From NCBI GenBank assembly GCA_020845495.1, contig JADLFM010000173.1:62001-126000 (forward strand): DNA of 64,000 bases, read 5' to 3'. A program made the translations under genes and the position numbers. The notes beneath the pieces were generated by a model that saw nothing but the letters and a program-made list of their open reading frames with translations, searched no databases and was not told the DNA's origin. Positions 32,724-40,727 of the stretch are shown here, in pieces (position 1 is the stretch's first letter; every line of letters starts with the position of its first letter). The stretch comes from Chloroflexota bacterium (lineage in GTDB: Bacteria > Chloroflexota > UBA6077 > JACCZL01).

Positions 32724-33177
32724 TGGATTCCGCTTCCGGCTCCAGAGTGTGCTGGAGTATCGCACTAGCCTGGTGAACCGCGCCCGGCTCGAACTGGCCG
32801 CGCTCCAGGCTCGCGTCCGCGCTGAAGAGGCCACGCTCGACGAACTTCGCGACGCTGAGCGCGCGGCGCTGCTCCGCCTCCGTGACATCCACAGCGGCGG
32901 TCCCCTCGACATGCTCGAGATCGCTCGCCTGGAACAGTACGGCGAGTATATCGCGAGCCGGATCGTCGAGCAGCGCGAGGTCTTGGAGCGGCGGCGTCGA
33001 GAAGCGGATGCGCAGCAGGGGCTTCTGATCGGGCTGACCAAAGAGGCCAAGGCGATCGAGAAACTGCGCGAGCGTCAGCACCACGAGTTCTCACGCGAGG
33101 AGGTGCGTCGCGAGCGCATCGAGACGAGCGAGATCGCGGCGATCCGGCACCAGCGGCTGCAAGGATCTCATCCATGA
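32710..33177 (+). CDS. fliJ: Flagellar export protein FliJ
   Basis: Coiled-coil stalk protein of the export ATPase. About 155 residues, almost entirely helical and charged, with FRFRLQSVLEYR at the start as in FliJ proteins. TTG 32710 is chosen because AGTGAGG lies upstream and the family start then follows; GTG 32698 would add four residues. It overlaps fliI and its own stop overlaps the next gene (ATGA at 33174). Confidence 0.88.
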   Translation: MATPDGFRFRLQSVLEYRTSLVNRARLELAALQARVRAEEATLDELRDAERAALLRLRDIHSGGPLDMLEIARLEQYGEYIASRIVEQREVLERRRREADAQQGLLIGLTKEAKAIEKLRERQHHEFSREEVRRERIETSEIAAIRHQRLQGSHP

Positions 33178-33914
33178 CCACGCCCGGTACGCGCCCGACC
33201 CCACAGCCCGCCACGGTACGTGCGGCCGGTCCGTCCCACCGGCCCGGACAGCGCCCGGCTGACGCCCACCGTCAGACCGCCACACCGCCGGCCACGTTCG
33301 CCCGCGCGCTTGCCCAGGCCCGCCGCTCGGCACAGACACCTCAGGCCACCCGGCCGCCTGCCACTGTCAGCCCGGCAAGCGCCAGCCCGGTAAGCGCCGC
33401 TCCGAGCTCGACGACCGCCCGTTCGCGGGCACGGACACCGGCGAGGGCTCCGGCGCACACGCAGAGTCGAGACCCAGCGAGTACAGCGGCGACCGGTGCG
33501 GCGGGGCCCACGGCCCAGGCCCTACCGGGCGGCGTCAGCGCGATCGTGCAGCAGGCCGCGGCGAAGTACGGCGTCGATCCGGCGCTGATCGCCGCCGTCA
33601 TCGAGGTCGAGTCGAGTTTCAACCCGAACGCCGTCTCCGTGGCTGGCGCGACCGGGTTGATGCAGTTGATGCCGGCTACAGCGCGCGGCCTCGGCGTCTC
33701 CGACGCCCGTGACCCCCTTCAGAACGTGCTCGGCGGCGCCAAGCTCCTGGGCCACCTGCTCGACAAGTATCACGGCGACGTCTCGCTCGCCGCCGCTGCG
33801 TACAACGCCGGCAGCGGAGCCGTCGATACGTACGGCGGCGTCCCTCCGTACGCCGAGACCCGCCGCTACGTCCCGAAAGTCCTGGCCGCCCTGTCGCGAT
33901 ATCGGGGTGAGTAG
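33174..33914 (+). CDS. Lytic transglycosylase (SLT domain) in the flagellar operon
   Basis: Peptidoglycan-cutting enzyme. The C-terminal 130 residues are a soluble-lytic-transglycosylase domain: AAKYGVDPALIAAVIEVESSF with the catalytic Glu, then GATGLMQLMPATARGLGV, YHGDVSLAAAAYNAGSGAV and PYAETRRYV. The N-terminal 110 residues are Ala/Pro/Thr-rich without a Sec signal or membrane helix. Residues 41-54 (TFARALAQARRSAQ) resemble segments in the C39-like protein and FliK of this operon. The flagellar rod must cross the wall, and other bacteria use FlgJ for this; here a separate enzyme probably does it, exported by the flagellar system (inference). ATGA overlap with fliJ. Confidence 0.88.
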   Translation: MTTPGTRPTPQPATVRAAGPSHRPGQRPADAHRQTATPPATFARALAQARRSAQTPQATRPPATVSPASASPVSAAPSSTTARSRARTPARAPAHTQSRDPASTAATGAAGPTAQALPGGVSAIVQQAAAKYGVDPALIAAVIEVESSFNPNAVSVAGATGLMQLMPATARGLGVSDARDPLQNVLGGAKLLGHLLDKYHGDVSLAAAAYNAGSGAVDTYGGVPPYAETRRYVPKVLAALSRYRGE

Positions 33915-34007
33915 CACGCAGTCAGCAATCGATGCTCAGGCGTCTGAGAGCCATCGGGTGCCGAGGCACTCCTGGCTGCTGACAACTGACGACTCGTCGG
34001 AGGAACG

Positions 34008-34421
34008 ATGGAGATCACGAACAGTCGCGACGACCGGCTGATCCGGGCGGCACTCACCGGTTTGAGCGAGCGTCAGCGTGCCATCAGCGACAACGTCGCA
34101 AACGCCGATACGCCGGAGTTCAAGGCATCGCGAGTGAGCTTCGAGACGGCCTTGAAGCACGCGAGCGGTCAGACCCATCAGCCCTTGCCGATGTTCGAGG
34201 TGCCGAACGCCGTCGCTGGCCCGGGCGCCGCACCGGTCGACGTGACGCCAGAGGTCCACGTCGAGTCGACCACCAGCCGCCGGAACGACGGCAACAACGT
34301 CGACATCGACCAGGAAATGACCGAGCTTGCCGACACGAACCTGCGCTTCAACGCACTGATCCAGCAGATGGGATCCAAGCTCCAGACCCTGCGCTACGTC
34401 ATCAACGACGGGCGCCGCTAG
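34008..34421 (+). CDS. flgB: Flagellar basal-body rod protein FlgB
   Basis: Proximal rod subunit, 137 residues, standard length. N-terminal motif LTGLSERQRAISDNVANADTP followed by FKASRVSFETAL; C-terminal half NNVDIDQEMTELADTNLRFNALIQQ. ATG 34008 has GGAGG upstream. It normally precedes flgC. Here it lies after fliJ and the transglycosylase, between two wall-hydrolase-like genes, so the usual flgB-flgC-fliE order is broken. Confidence 0.95.
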   Translation: MEITNSRDDRLIRAALTGLSERQRAISDNVANADTPEFKASRVSFETALKHASGQTHQPLPMFEVPNAVAGPGAAPVDVTPEVHVESTTSRRNDGNNVDIDQEMTELADTNLRFNALIQQMGSKLQTLRYVINDGRR

Positions 34422-34482
34422 CACGCGAGCATCTGACGATGGCCCGAGCCCGCCGCCATCGGCTCCCCAGGAAGGGGCACCC

Positions 34483-35637
34483 ATGACCGCCTCGCCTAAG
34501 CTCACCGCACCCGACGCCGCGGCTCGGCCGCGCCCGACGCAGCCGGCTCGACCGTCACGTACGCCGTATCGCCCGGCCCCCAACGGGCCTACGTTCAGGC
34601 AGGCGCTCGAAGCCACCCAGCGCGCGACGAAGGCTGGCCAACAGGGGGCTGAACTACTGTCACAGGCGCTCGCCGGCCCATCGGCGGCAGCCGTCGGAGC
34701 GCCCATCGCCGACGAGTCATCGGGCGCATCACCTGCCGCGACGTCGACAGCGCCGCTCGATCCGGCAGCGCTTGCCGCGTCTACCTCCGATCTGTCCGCG
34801 CTCGCCACAACTCGTCTCGAACCGACGCCGTCTGCGCTGGCAGCAGCTACGGCGGTTGGCACTGCGCCGATTGGGACGCCGGCGCCTGCACTCTGGCATG
34901 GATTGATGCGCTCCGCGCCAATCGCCAGTGTCCCGGCCGGGAGAGCCGTGACGAGCGCACTCGCTGCGAGCAGTGCATTGACCACGAGTCCCCTCACCAG
35001 CGCCGCTACACCGGCTGCGCGTGCCAGCGCGAATGGGGCCAGCACGAATGGGGTTAGCCCGAACACGCAGGCGCTCCGGCCGCCGGCGAGCAGCGCCGAG
35101 AACGCCCAGACCTTCCTGCGTTCGATCGCCGGCTTCGACCAGACGAACGTCGACGAATATGAGAGCCAGGCCCAGGCCCGCGCCTGGGGCCACTCCACCT
35201 GCTCGGCCGCGTCGCTGACGGCCGTGCTCCGTGCCGCCGGCCAGGACGTCCGGATCGCCGACGTGATGCGGGCGATGCCGGGCGGCATGACCATCCAACT
35301 CGGGCTGGTTTCGCGGCCGGCACTCGTCAACGCTGCCACCCAGTTCGGCGCGACGGCGGTCGATGACGTCGTCGGGTACGAGGCGCTGAAGGCCGCCACC
35401 GGCAGCGGCCAGCCAGTCCTCCTCGACATCCGCAACAGCCGCTTCCCCGAAGGTCACTGGATCGTCGTGACCGGCGTCGACGACGGCGGCGTCAGGGTCG
35501 CCGATAGTTCGCGCTACAACCTGACCTCGATCTCGCGCGGGGAACTGCTCAGTTCCTGGAAGAGCGGCCGGGGCATTCGCCTTGGCGGCCTCGCACTGCC
35601 GGCCTCGTCACGGGCGAGCACCGCCCGAGCGGTCTGA
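34483..35637 (+). CDS. C39-like cysteine peptidase-fold protein in the flagellar operon
   Basis: 384 residues. The first 205 are Ala/Thr/Ser/Pro-rich, with an F-x-x-A-L element at 38-42 (PTFRQALEATQRATK) and no Sec signal. The C-terminal 170 residues match the papain-like C39/C39_2 fold: Cys240 in GHSTCSAASLTAVLR, His325 in FPEGHWIVVTGVDDG and Asp341 in VRVADSS, which would form a catalytic triad. These domains serve as peptidases or peptidoglycan endopeptidases. I know of no standard flagellar gene of this kind. GGAAGGGG precedes ATG 34483. A second exported wall-remodelling enzyme is the favoured, inferred role; processing of a flagellar protein is the alternative. Confidence 0.75.
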   Translation: MTASPKLTAPDAAARPRPTQPARPSRTPYRPAPNGPTFRQALEATQRATKAGQQGAELLSQALAGPSAAAVGAPIADESSGASPAATSTAPLDPAALAASTSDLSALATTRLEPTPSALAAATAVGTAPIGTPAPALWHGLMRSAPIASVPAGRAVTSALAASSALTTSPLTSAATPAARASANGASTNGVSPNTQALRPPASSAENAQTFLRSIAGFDQTNVDEYESQAQARAWGHSTCSAASLTAVLRAAGQDVRIADVMRAMPGGMTIQLGLVSRPALVNAATQFGATAVDDVVGYEALKAATGSGQPVLLDIRNSRFPEGHWIVVTGVDDGGVRVADSSRYNLTSISRGELLSSWKSGRGIRLGGLALPASSRASTARAV

Positions 35638-35653
35638 AAGGGGGTCACTCGAC

Positions 35654-37336
35654 ATGCAGATCCTGCCAACCGCACCCGCGCTCGGCGCCCTCGGCGGGCC
35701 AGGCAACCCACCGGGCGATGCCCGACCCGGCGCCGATGCCTCGGACGTCGCGGCCTTCCGCGCTGCCCTCGCCGCCGCACAGCGAGCCGCTCAGGGAGCG
35801 ACGACACCGCGCGCCTCGCGGGCCTCTCGACCCCGGGCTGACGCACCAGACTCGATGCGCCCGACTGATGATGCTGCCGCCGAACGGGATCCAACTGACG
35901 ACGCCGACGATGCGGCCGTTCGCGACGCTGTACTACCGATCGTGCTGCTACTCCCGATCCTCATCCCCCCCACCCCAGCCAGCGCCTCGCAGAATGGCCC
36001 GGCCGCGCCCGGCCAGGCTCCATCAGACGGAATCGCCGCTGCTGTTGCAGTCGCCGCGTCCGGGGCTGCCTCGGCAACGCCGGGCAGCCCAGCGTCGGCG
36101 CTCGGGTCGACCGCCCGCACCATTACCGCCACCTCCACGGCGATCATCGGCAACCTTCTCGGACAGGGTGCACTCGCGACGGCGGCAAGCGGCGCGACGG
36201 CCATGAACGTCGGTGCTACCCCTCCCACCACGGCTGGTGCGCAAACGTCCGCTGCCGGCCAGGTGGCCACGAACGCGCAGCCCGCACCGCTCCCGTCCAG
36301 TGCCGCCGCCGATGCCCTTGCACAAAGCCAGCCCGACGCGCTCCGCGTCCAGGTCACACCAGGCGCCGCGACAGGCCAGCCTGTCGCACTCGGGCAGCCT
36401 CCCGCTCACGCAGCGGCCCAGGCAGTCGCGGCCCAGGCAGTCGCGGCCCAGACCAGTCTCGCGCAGGCCATTGCCGCGGCTATGGCGGAAGCACGGGGCA
36501 CGCCGGCGGCCGAGTTAGCTGTCGGTCCCGCTCGCACGGGGGACACGGCCACACCGAGCGCAGTCGGCGCGACGACGGATGTCAGTCAGGTCACCACGAC
36601 CGACACTGTCCCTGGCTCCCCCACGTTGGCCGTTGGGAACGCTCAGACGGGCGTCTCGACAGACGGCAGCGCCGGGAATGAGAGCGACGGAGATGCGGGC
36701 GCAAGCGGTGCAGGCGGGCAATCGGCAACGGTCGCGCACGGCCTGAGCGACGCCGGCCGAGCCAGCGCGGACTTCAGTACAGCGCTGGGGGTGCACGCGG
36801 CCCAGGGGCCGGCCGCGGCCACTCCGACTACTGCACCGCAGGCCACGCCAACGACCACGCCGCCCCTGGCCAGTCAACTCATGAACGGCGTCGATCTCGC
36901 CGCCCGTCGGCTCGGGCAAACTGTTCAGATCGTGCTCCAGCCGGAGGGGCTCGGCACGGTCTCGCTGAAGCTCGCCCTCGAACGTGGCCGAGTCGGGATC
37001 CACATCGGCGTCGACAACACGGCTGCCCGCGATCTTGTGCAGGCGACCTGGCCACAGCTTCAGCAGGCGCTCGACCAGCGTGGCCTGTCGGTCCAGTCGC
37101 TCCTGCTCGACCTGACCGGCGGCCGGAATGGCAACGAGACGTTCCAGGCATTCCAGCAGTTCGCGGGGCAGCAGTTCGGCGGCCAGCCGTTCGCCGGGCA
37201 ACAAGGAGGCGGGCAGCAATCGCGCAGCGGCGCCACGCCGGGCCTCTGGCAGCCCGAGCCCATCGCATCGTCCGGCGAGAACGCCGCTCCCGGCCGGGCC
37301 GCCGGCGAATCCGCTCGCGTTGACTATCGCGTCTGA
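35654..37336 (+). CDS. fliK: Flagellar hook-length control protein FliK
   Basis: Exported ruler that sets hook length and switches export specificity. 560 residues from ATG 35654 (AAGGGGG upstream; a longer frame from 35582 is rejected). The long middle is Ala/Thr/Pro-rich. The C-terminal hook domain is clear: VDLAARRLGQTVQIVLQPEG, LGTVSLKLALERGRVGI and VQATWPQLQQALDQRGL. The tail is Gln/Gly-rich with a repeated GQQF motif. The N-terminus has FRAALAAAQRAAQ (35-47), the export-signal-like element it shares with two neighbours. Confidence 0.93.
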   Translation: MQILPTAPALGALGGPGNPPGDARPGADASDVAAFRAALAAAQRAAQGATTPRASRASRPRADAPDSMRPTDDAAAERDPTDDADDAAVRDAVLPIVLLLPILIPPTPASASQNGPAAPGQAPSDGIAAAVAVAASGAASATPGSPASALGSTARTITATSTAIIGNLLGQGALATAASGATAMNVGATPPTTAGAQTSAAGQVATNAQPAPLPSSAAADALAQSQPDALRVQVTPGAATGQPVALGQPPAHAAAQAVAAQAVAAQTSLAQAIAAAMAEARGTPAAELAVGPARTGDTATPSAVGATTDVSQVTTTDTVPGSPTLAVGNAQTGVSTDGSAGNESDGDAGASGAGGQSATVAHGLSDAGRASADFSTALGVHAAQGPAAATPTTAPQATPTTTPPLASQLMNGVDLAARRLGQTVQIVLQPEGLGTVSLKLALERGRVGIHIGVDNTAARDLVQATWPQLQQALDQRGLSVQSLLLDLTGGRNGNETFQAFQQFAGQQFGGQPFAGQQGGGQQSRSGATPGLWQPEPIASSGENAAPGRAAGESARVDYRV

Positions 37337-37356
37337 AGCTTCGAGGAAGGATCTCC

Positions 37357-38001
37357 ATGACGTTCAGCGTCACTAGCAGCACCACGAACGGCCAGGCTGG
37401 GTCCACGCGCACCGTGAGCACGGCCGGCACATCCGGCAGCAACACGAGTAGCACCGCGAAGCTCGGCCAGGCGGCCGGTCTGGGCAAGGATGACTTCATG
37501 CAGTTGCTCATCGCCCAGCTCAAGAACCAGGATCCGATGAAGCCGATGGAGGACAAGGAGTTCATCACCCAGCTCGCGCAGTTCAGCTCGCTCGAGGCAC
37601 TCGACAAGCTGAACGAGCAGATGCAGGAGCTGGTCGGGTCACAACTGCTGGTGCAGGCGGCTGGCCTGATCGGGAAGACCATCACGGCGAAGCTCCCGGA
37701 TGGGACAGTCGTGACGGGAAGCGTCAGCCGGGTCAAGATGGTGGAGGGGAAGCCGCGCCTGCTGGTGAACGGCACCGAGGTCGACGCCGCGCTGGTTACC
37801 CAGGTCGGCCCCGACGCGGCGCCAGCCACAGCCCCGCCAGCCACGACGCCGCCAGCCACGACGGCCCCAGGCGCCACGCAGCCAGCCTCCACCCCGACAG
37901 CACCACCTGCCGGCGCGACGACGCCGGCGGCCGGAACGGCACCGACGACCACGCCTCCGACTGCGCCGGCCGCGTCGGCTGCACGCACGGCGGTCAGGTA
38001 G
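37357..38001 (+). CDS. flgD: Flagellar hook-capping protein FlgD
   Basis: Scaffold at the hook tip that directs hook-subunit assembly. 214 residues. The N-terminal export and assembly motif is KDDFMQLLIAQLKNQDPMKP followed by FITQLAQFSSLEALDKLNEQ. A short beta-domain fragment (GTVVTGSVSRVKMVEGKPRL) follows, and the last 65 residues are an Ala/Thr/Pro tail. GAGGAAGGA precedes ATG 37357. The tail replaces part of the usual C-terminal Ig/FnIII domains, so this is a short form. Confidence 0.93.
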   Translation: MTFSVTSSTTNGQAGSTRTVSTAGTSGSNTSSTAKLGQAAGLGKDDFMQLLIAQLKNQDPMKPMEDKEFITQLAQFSSLEALDKLNEQMQELVGSQLLVQAAGLIGKTITAKLPDGTVVTGSVSRVKMVEGKPRLLVNGTEVDAALVTQVGPDAAPATAPPATTPPATTAPGATQPASTPTAPPAGATTPAAGTAPTTTPPTAPAASAARTAVR

Positions 38002-38190
38002 CCGGAAACGCACGTACCAGACGGCCGGCCTCCTTGGAGCCGGCCGCCGTAGACGCGTCAGGCAGCGGGGGCATCCGCTGCCGTTCAGGCCCCGGCACGA
38101 GGGCCGCGACGATCCGCTCGCGCGCAGCAGCGCGCTCGATCCAGACCCACCGGCGCGCGAGCGCCACGAACAGAAGGAGACCGTTCCGCC

Positions 38191-38973
38191 ATGATGCGTT
38201 CACTGTTCTCGGCCATTTCGGGCCTCAAAGGCCACCAGACGATGATGGACATCGTCGGGAACAACATCGCGAACGTGAACACGACCGCCTTCAAGACCGG
38301 GCGGATCACCTTCCAGGACATCATCAGCCAGACCCTGCGTGGCGCCCAGGCGCCCGCGGGCGCTCAGGGCGGTCTCAACCCGATGCAGGTCGGCCTCGGG
38401 ATGCAGGCCAGTTCGATCGACACGATCGTCACTCAGGGCAACCTTCAGTCCACGAACAAGCCCACCGACATGGCGATCCAGGGTGACGGTTACTTCGTGC
38501 TGAACAATGGCGGGACGCCGATCTACACGCGTGACGGCAACTTCACACTCGACGCGGCCGGGAACCTGGTCCAAGCCTCGACCGGCCTCCAGCTCAACAC
38601 CAACATTCTGATCCCGGCTGGTTCGACGAACGTCAACATCGCACCGAACGGCTCCGTCTCGGCCACCAACGCGGGCGGCGTAACCACGGTGATCGGGACG
38701 ATCCAACTGGCGAATTTCCCGAACCCGGCTGGCCTCACCCGCTCTGGCAACAACCTCTTCTCCGTCAGCCCGAACTCGGGCCCGGCGACCCTTGGCACGG
38801 CCGGAGCGGCCGGCCTCGGCACGATCCAGGCTGGCTTCCTCGAGATGTCGAACGTGGATCTGGCCGCCCAGTTCACAAACATGATCATCGCGCAGCGCGG
38901 CTTCCAGGCAAACTCACGCGTCATCACTGCCTCAGACGAGATCCTTCAGGATCTCGTCAACATCAAGCGGTAA
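38191..38973 (+). CDS. flgE: Flagellar hook protein FlgE (short form)
   Basis: Hook-building protein, 260 residues. It starts MMRSLFSAISGLKGHQTMMD and continues VGNNIANVNTTAFKTGRITF. The FlgE-type loop GGLNPMQVGLGMQASSID is present, with TQGNLQSTNKPTDMAIQGDG. It ends AAQFTNMIIAQRGFQANSR. Typical FlgE is near 400 residues, so the variable outer domain is mostly absent, giving FlgG-like length. Position after flgD and the loop motif favour FlgE over FlgG. Last flagellar gene before the strong terminator. Confidence 0.88.
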   Translation: MMRSLFSAISGLKGHQTMMDIVGNNIANVNTTAFKTGRITFQDIISQTLRGAQAPAGAQGGLNPMQVGLGMQASSIDTIVTQGNLQSTNKPTDMAIQGDGYFVLNNGGTPIYTRDGNFTLDAAGNLVQASTGLQLNTNILIPAGSTNVNIAPNGSVSATNAGGVTTVIGTIQLANFPNPAGLTRSGNNLFSVSPNSGPATLGTAGAAGLGTIQAGFLEMSNVDLAAQFTNMIIAQRGFQANSRVITASDEILQDLVNIKR

Positions 38974-39465
38974 GCTGACCCACGCTGTGGGGTCTGACGC
39001 GGACGTGTCCGCGCCTCACCTGCCCAGCACCTTCTGGCTCCAGACGCCCGCACTCCCGACCACCAGGTACAGATGAGATGGTGGTTGGGAGTGTGGGCGT
39101 CTTCGTGTCTGGCTCGCGCGCTGTGATGCCGCCGTTTCCGAGCGCACCGGGCCGCAAGCGAGAGCGTCGCATCATCTCCGGGCGGCACGGGTACCACAGC
39201 AGACCCGCCAGGGTGCGCTGGCGGGCCCAACGTTGACACGGGGCAGAGGAGACGCTCGTACAGACGAAAAAGCGCGCCCGAAAATCTTCATCCAACGAGC
39301 CATCCCGCCGATATGGGTCGAGTCGTTGTCAGAACCAGACGATCGCTACTGGCGCGACAGCCCGCCACGCCGAGAACGGAGCGGACACGGTGGCGGGACA
39401 CCTGCACGGCACTCCCTGCACGGTACTAGAGCGGCGCTCGTCAACGCGACGAAGAGGAGTCTGGG
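38974..39465. other. Intergenic region after the flagellar operon
   Basis: A 492-bp stretch without a supported gene. It has the long hairpin at 39042-39102, a small hairpin just after flgE (gaccc/ggggtc near 38978-38995) and another near 39208-39232 (cccgccag/ctggcggg). The promoter of the two-component gene pair must lie in the second half. Confidence 0.55.
39042..39102 (+). terminator. Very long hairpin terminator of the flagellar operon
   Basis: A 24-bp stem (39042-39065 with 39079-39102) has only two G-U pairs as imperfections and a 13-base loop. tcgtgtct follows. The two C-to-T differences keep pairing on the plus strand, so selection acts on the RNA of the flagellar transcript. Confidence 0.8.
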
Positions 39466-40143
39466 ATGATCAGAGTGCTGCTCGCCGACGACCATCAGTT
39501 GCTGCGCCAGGGTGTGCGGCGGCTGCTGGAAGCCGAGCCGGACGTTCAGGTCGTCGGCGAGGCGAGCGATGGTCTCGAAGTGCAGCGGCTCGCCCAGGAG
39601 CACCAGCCGGACGTCATCCTGATGGACGTCAGCATGGGCATCGTGGACGGTATCTCGGCCACCCGCCAGCTGCTCCGGCAGTATCCCTGGATGAAGATCG
39701 TCATGCTGACGATGCACAGCCAGGACGGTCACCTCTTCCAGGCGCTCCAGGCCGGCGCAACCGGCTACATCCTCAAATCGAGCGGCGCCGATCAAGTGCT
39801 CAGCGCGGTCCGTGCAGCCGCCACCGGCGGCTCGGTGATCGCACCGCCGCTCGCGAACAAGGTGCTCGGCGAGTTTCGCCGGATGGCCGCCAAACTCGAG
39901 GTCACGGATGGACTCGGTCAGTTGAGTGAGATCGAGATGGACATCCTGCAACTGGTGGCGTCGGGCCTCTCGAACAAGGAGATCGCCACGAAGCTCACGC
40001 TCGCCGAGAGCACGGTGAAGAACCGGCTGTCCGTGCTCTTCCAGAAAATCAACGTGGCCGACCGCACGCAGGCTGCGATCTATGCGATCACCCACGGCCT
40101 CGCGCCGATCGAGATGACACAGCCGCCGGGAACGCCCGGCTGA
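39466..40143 (+). CDS. NarL/FixJ-type response regulator
   Basis: DNA-binding response regulator, 225 residues. The receiver domain has the acidic pair in LLADDHQ, phospho-acceptor Asp54 (VILMDVSMG), Thr in IVMLTMHS and Lys in GYILKSS. The LuxR-type helix-turn-helix is at about 150-205 (LSEIEMDILQLVASGLSNKE, then ESTVKNRLSVLFQKI). AGAGGAG precedes ATG 39466. It is transcribed with the stand-alone kinase-dimerisation gene 62 bases downstream. Its place after the flagellar block hints at motility control, which is inference. Confidence 0.93.
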   Translation: MIRVLLADDHQLLRQGVRRLLEAEPDVQVVGEASDGLEVQRLAQEHQPDVILMDVSMGIVDGISATRQLLRQYPWMKIVMLTMHSQDGHLFQALQAGATGYILKSSGADQVLSAVRAAATGGSVIAPPLANKVLGEFRRMAAKLEVTDGLGQLSEIEMDILQLVASGLSNKEIATKLTLAESTVKNRLSVLFQKINVADRTQAAIYAITHGLAPIEMTQPPGTPG

Positions 40144-40205
40144 GCAGACTGGACCGACCAGGTCGACGACCTTCGCCCAGGGTAGGCGTCGGCGGGAGAC
40201 AGACG

Positions 40206-40727
40206 ATGGCAGTGCTGACGAGAACGCAGGACCGAGCCGACCTCGCGACGTCGATCCACGACGACGTCCTTCAGTCGCTGGGCGTCGCCGTTCTGGGCAT
40301 CGATCTCTGCCGCCTGTTCCACGAGCGCGCCCGCTACGAGCAAGCGTTGGACGAACTGACCGGCATCAGCGACGCCCTGGCGAGCACCCTGGCAACCGCC
40401 GAGCGATTGTTGCCGGAGTTGCGGCTGGCCGTTGCCATCCCCGCCCGCTCGTTCCGGCCTAACCTCGTGCTGGCCGCTGCGACGGCTGCCGAGGCCGCGA
40501 CGGTGACCCCGATCGCCGGTCCTGACGAGATCGTGCTGACCCTCGACGCATGCCGCCATCAGGCCGAGCGCTGCCGGCGGGCCTACGACGCGGGACTCGC
40601 GGCCGACACTCTCGACGAGCTCGGGTTGTTGCTCCAGCGGCTCGAGTTTGTGGCGCTCGCCTTTCGCCAGATCATGGCCCTACTCTGCCAGTCGGTGCCG
40701 CGAGCCGTCGCCGTACGAACCGCCTGA
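40206..40727 (+). CDS. Stand-alone HisKA_3-like dimerisation domain protein without kinase domain
   Basis: 173 residues, all helical. Residues 10-70 match the dimerisation/phosphotransfer domain of NarX/DesK-type kinases: DLATSIHDDVLQSLGVAVLG with His18 followed by the acidic residues needed for phosphotransfer, then EQALDELTGISDALASTL. No ATP-binding (HATPase_c) domain or sensor domain follows. The remaining 100 residues form two further helical hairpins with no recognised motif. GGGAG precedes ATG 40206. It could be a phosphotransfer or phosphatase partner for the adjacent regulator, or bind a full kinase made elsewhere. The domain call is fairly sure; the role is inference. Confidence 0.65.
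   Translation: MAVLTRTQDRADLATSIHDDVLQSLGVAVLGIDLCRLFHERARYEQALDELTGISDALASTLATAERLLPELRLAVAIPARSFRPNLVLAAATAAEAATVTPIAGPDEIVLTLDACRHQAERCRRAYDAGLAADTLDELGLLLQRLEFVALAFRQIMALLCQSVPRAVAVRTA

Noticed and set aside
33936..35435. 499-residue minus-strand open frame opposite flgB and the C39-like gene
   Set aside because: Both plus-strand genes have clear motifs and ribosome sites; the antisense product is Ala/Val/Ser-rich without recognised domains.
36879..37988. 369-residue minus-strand frame opposite fliK and flgD
   Set aside because: Antisense to genes with diagnostic C-terminal and N-terminal motifs; composition is shadow-like.
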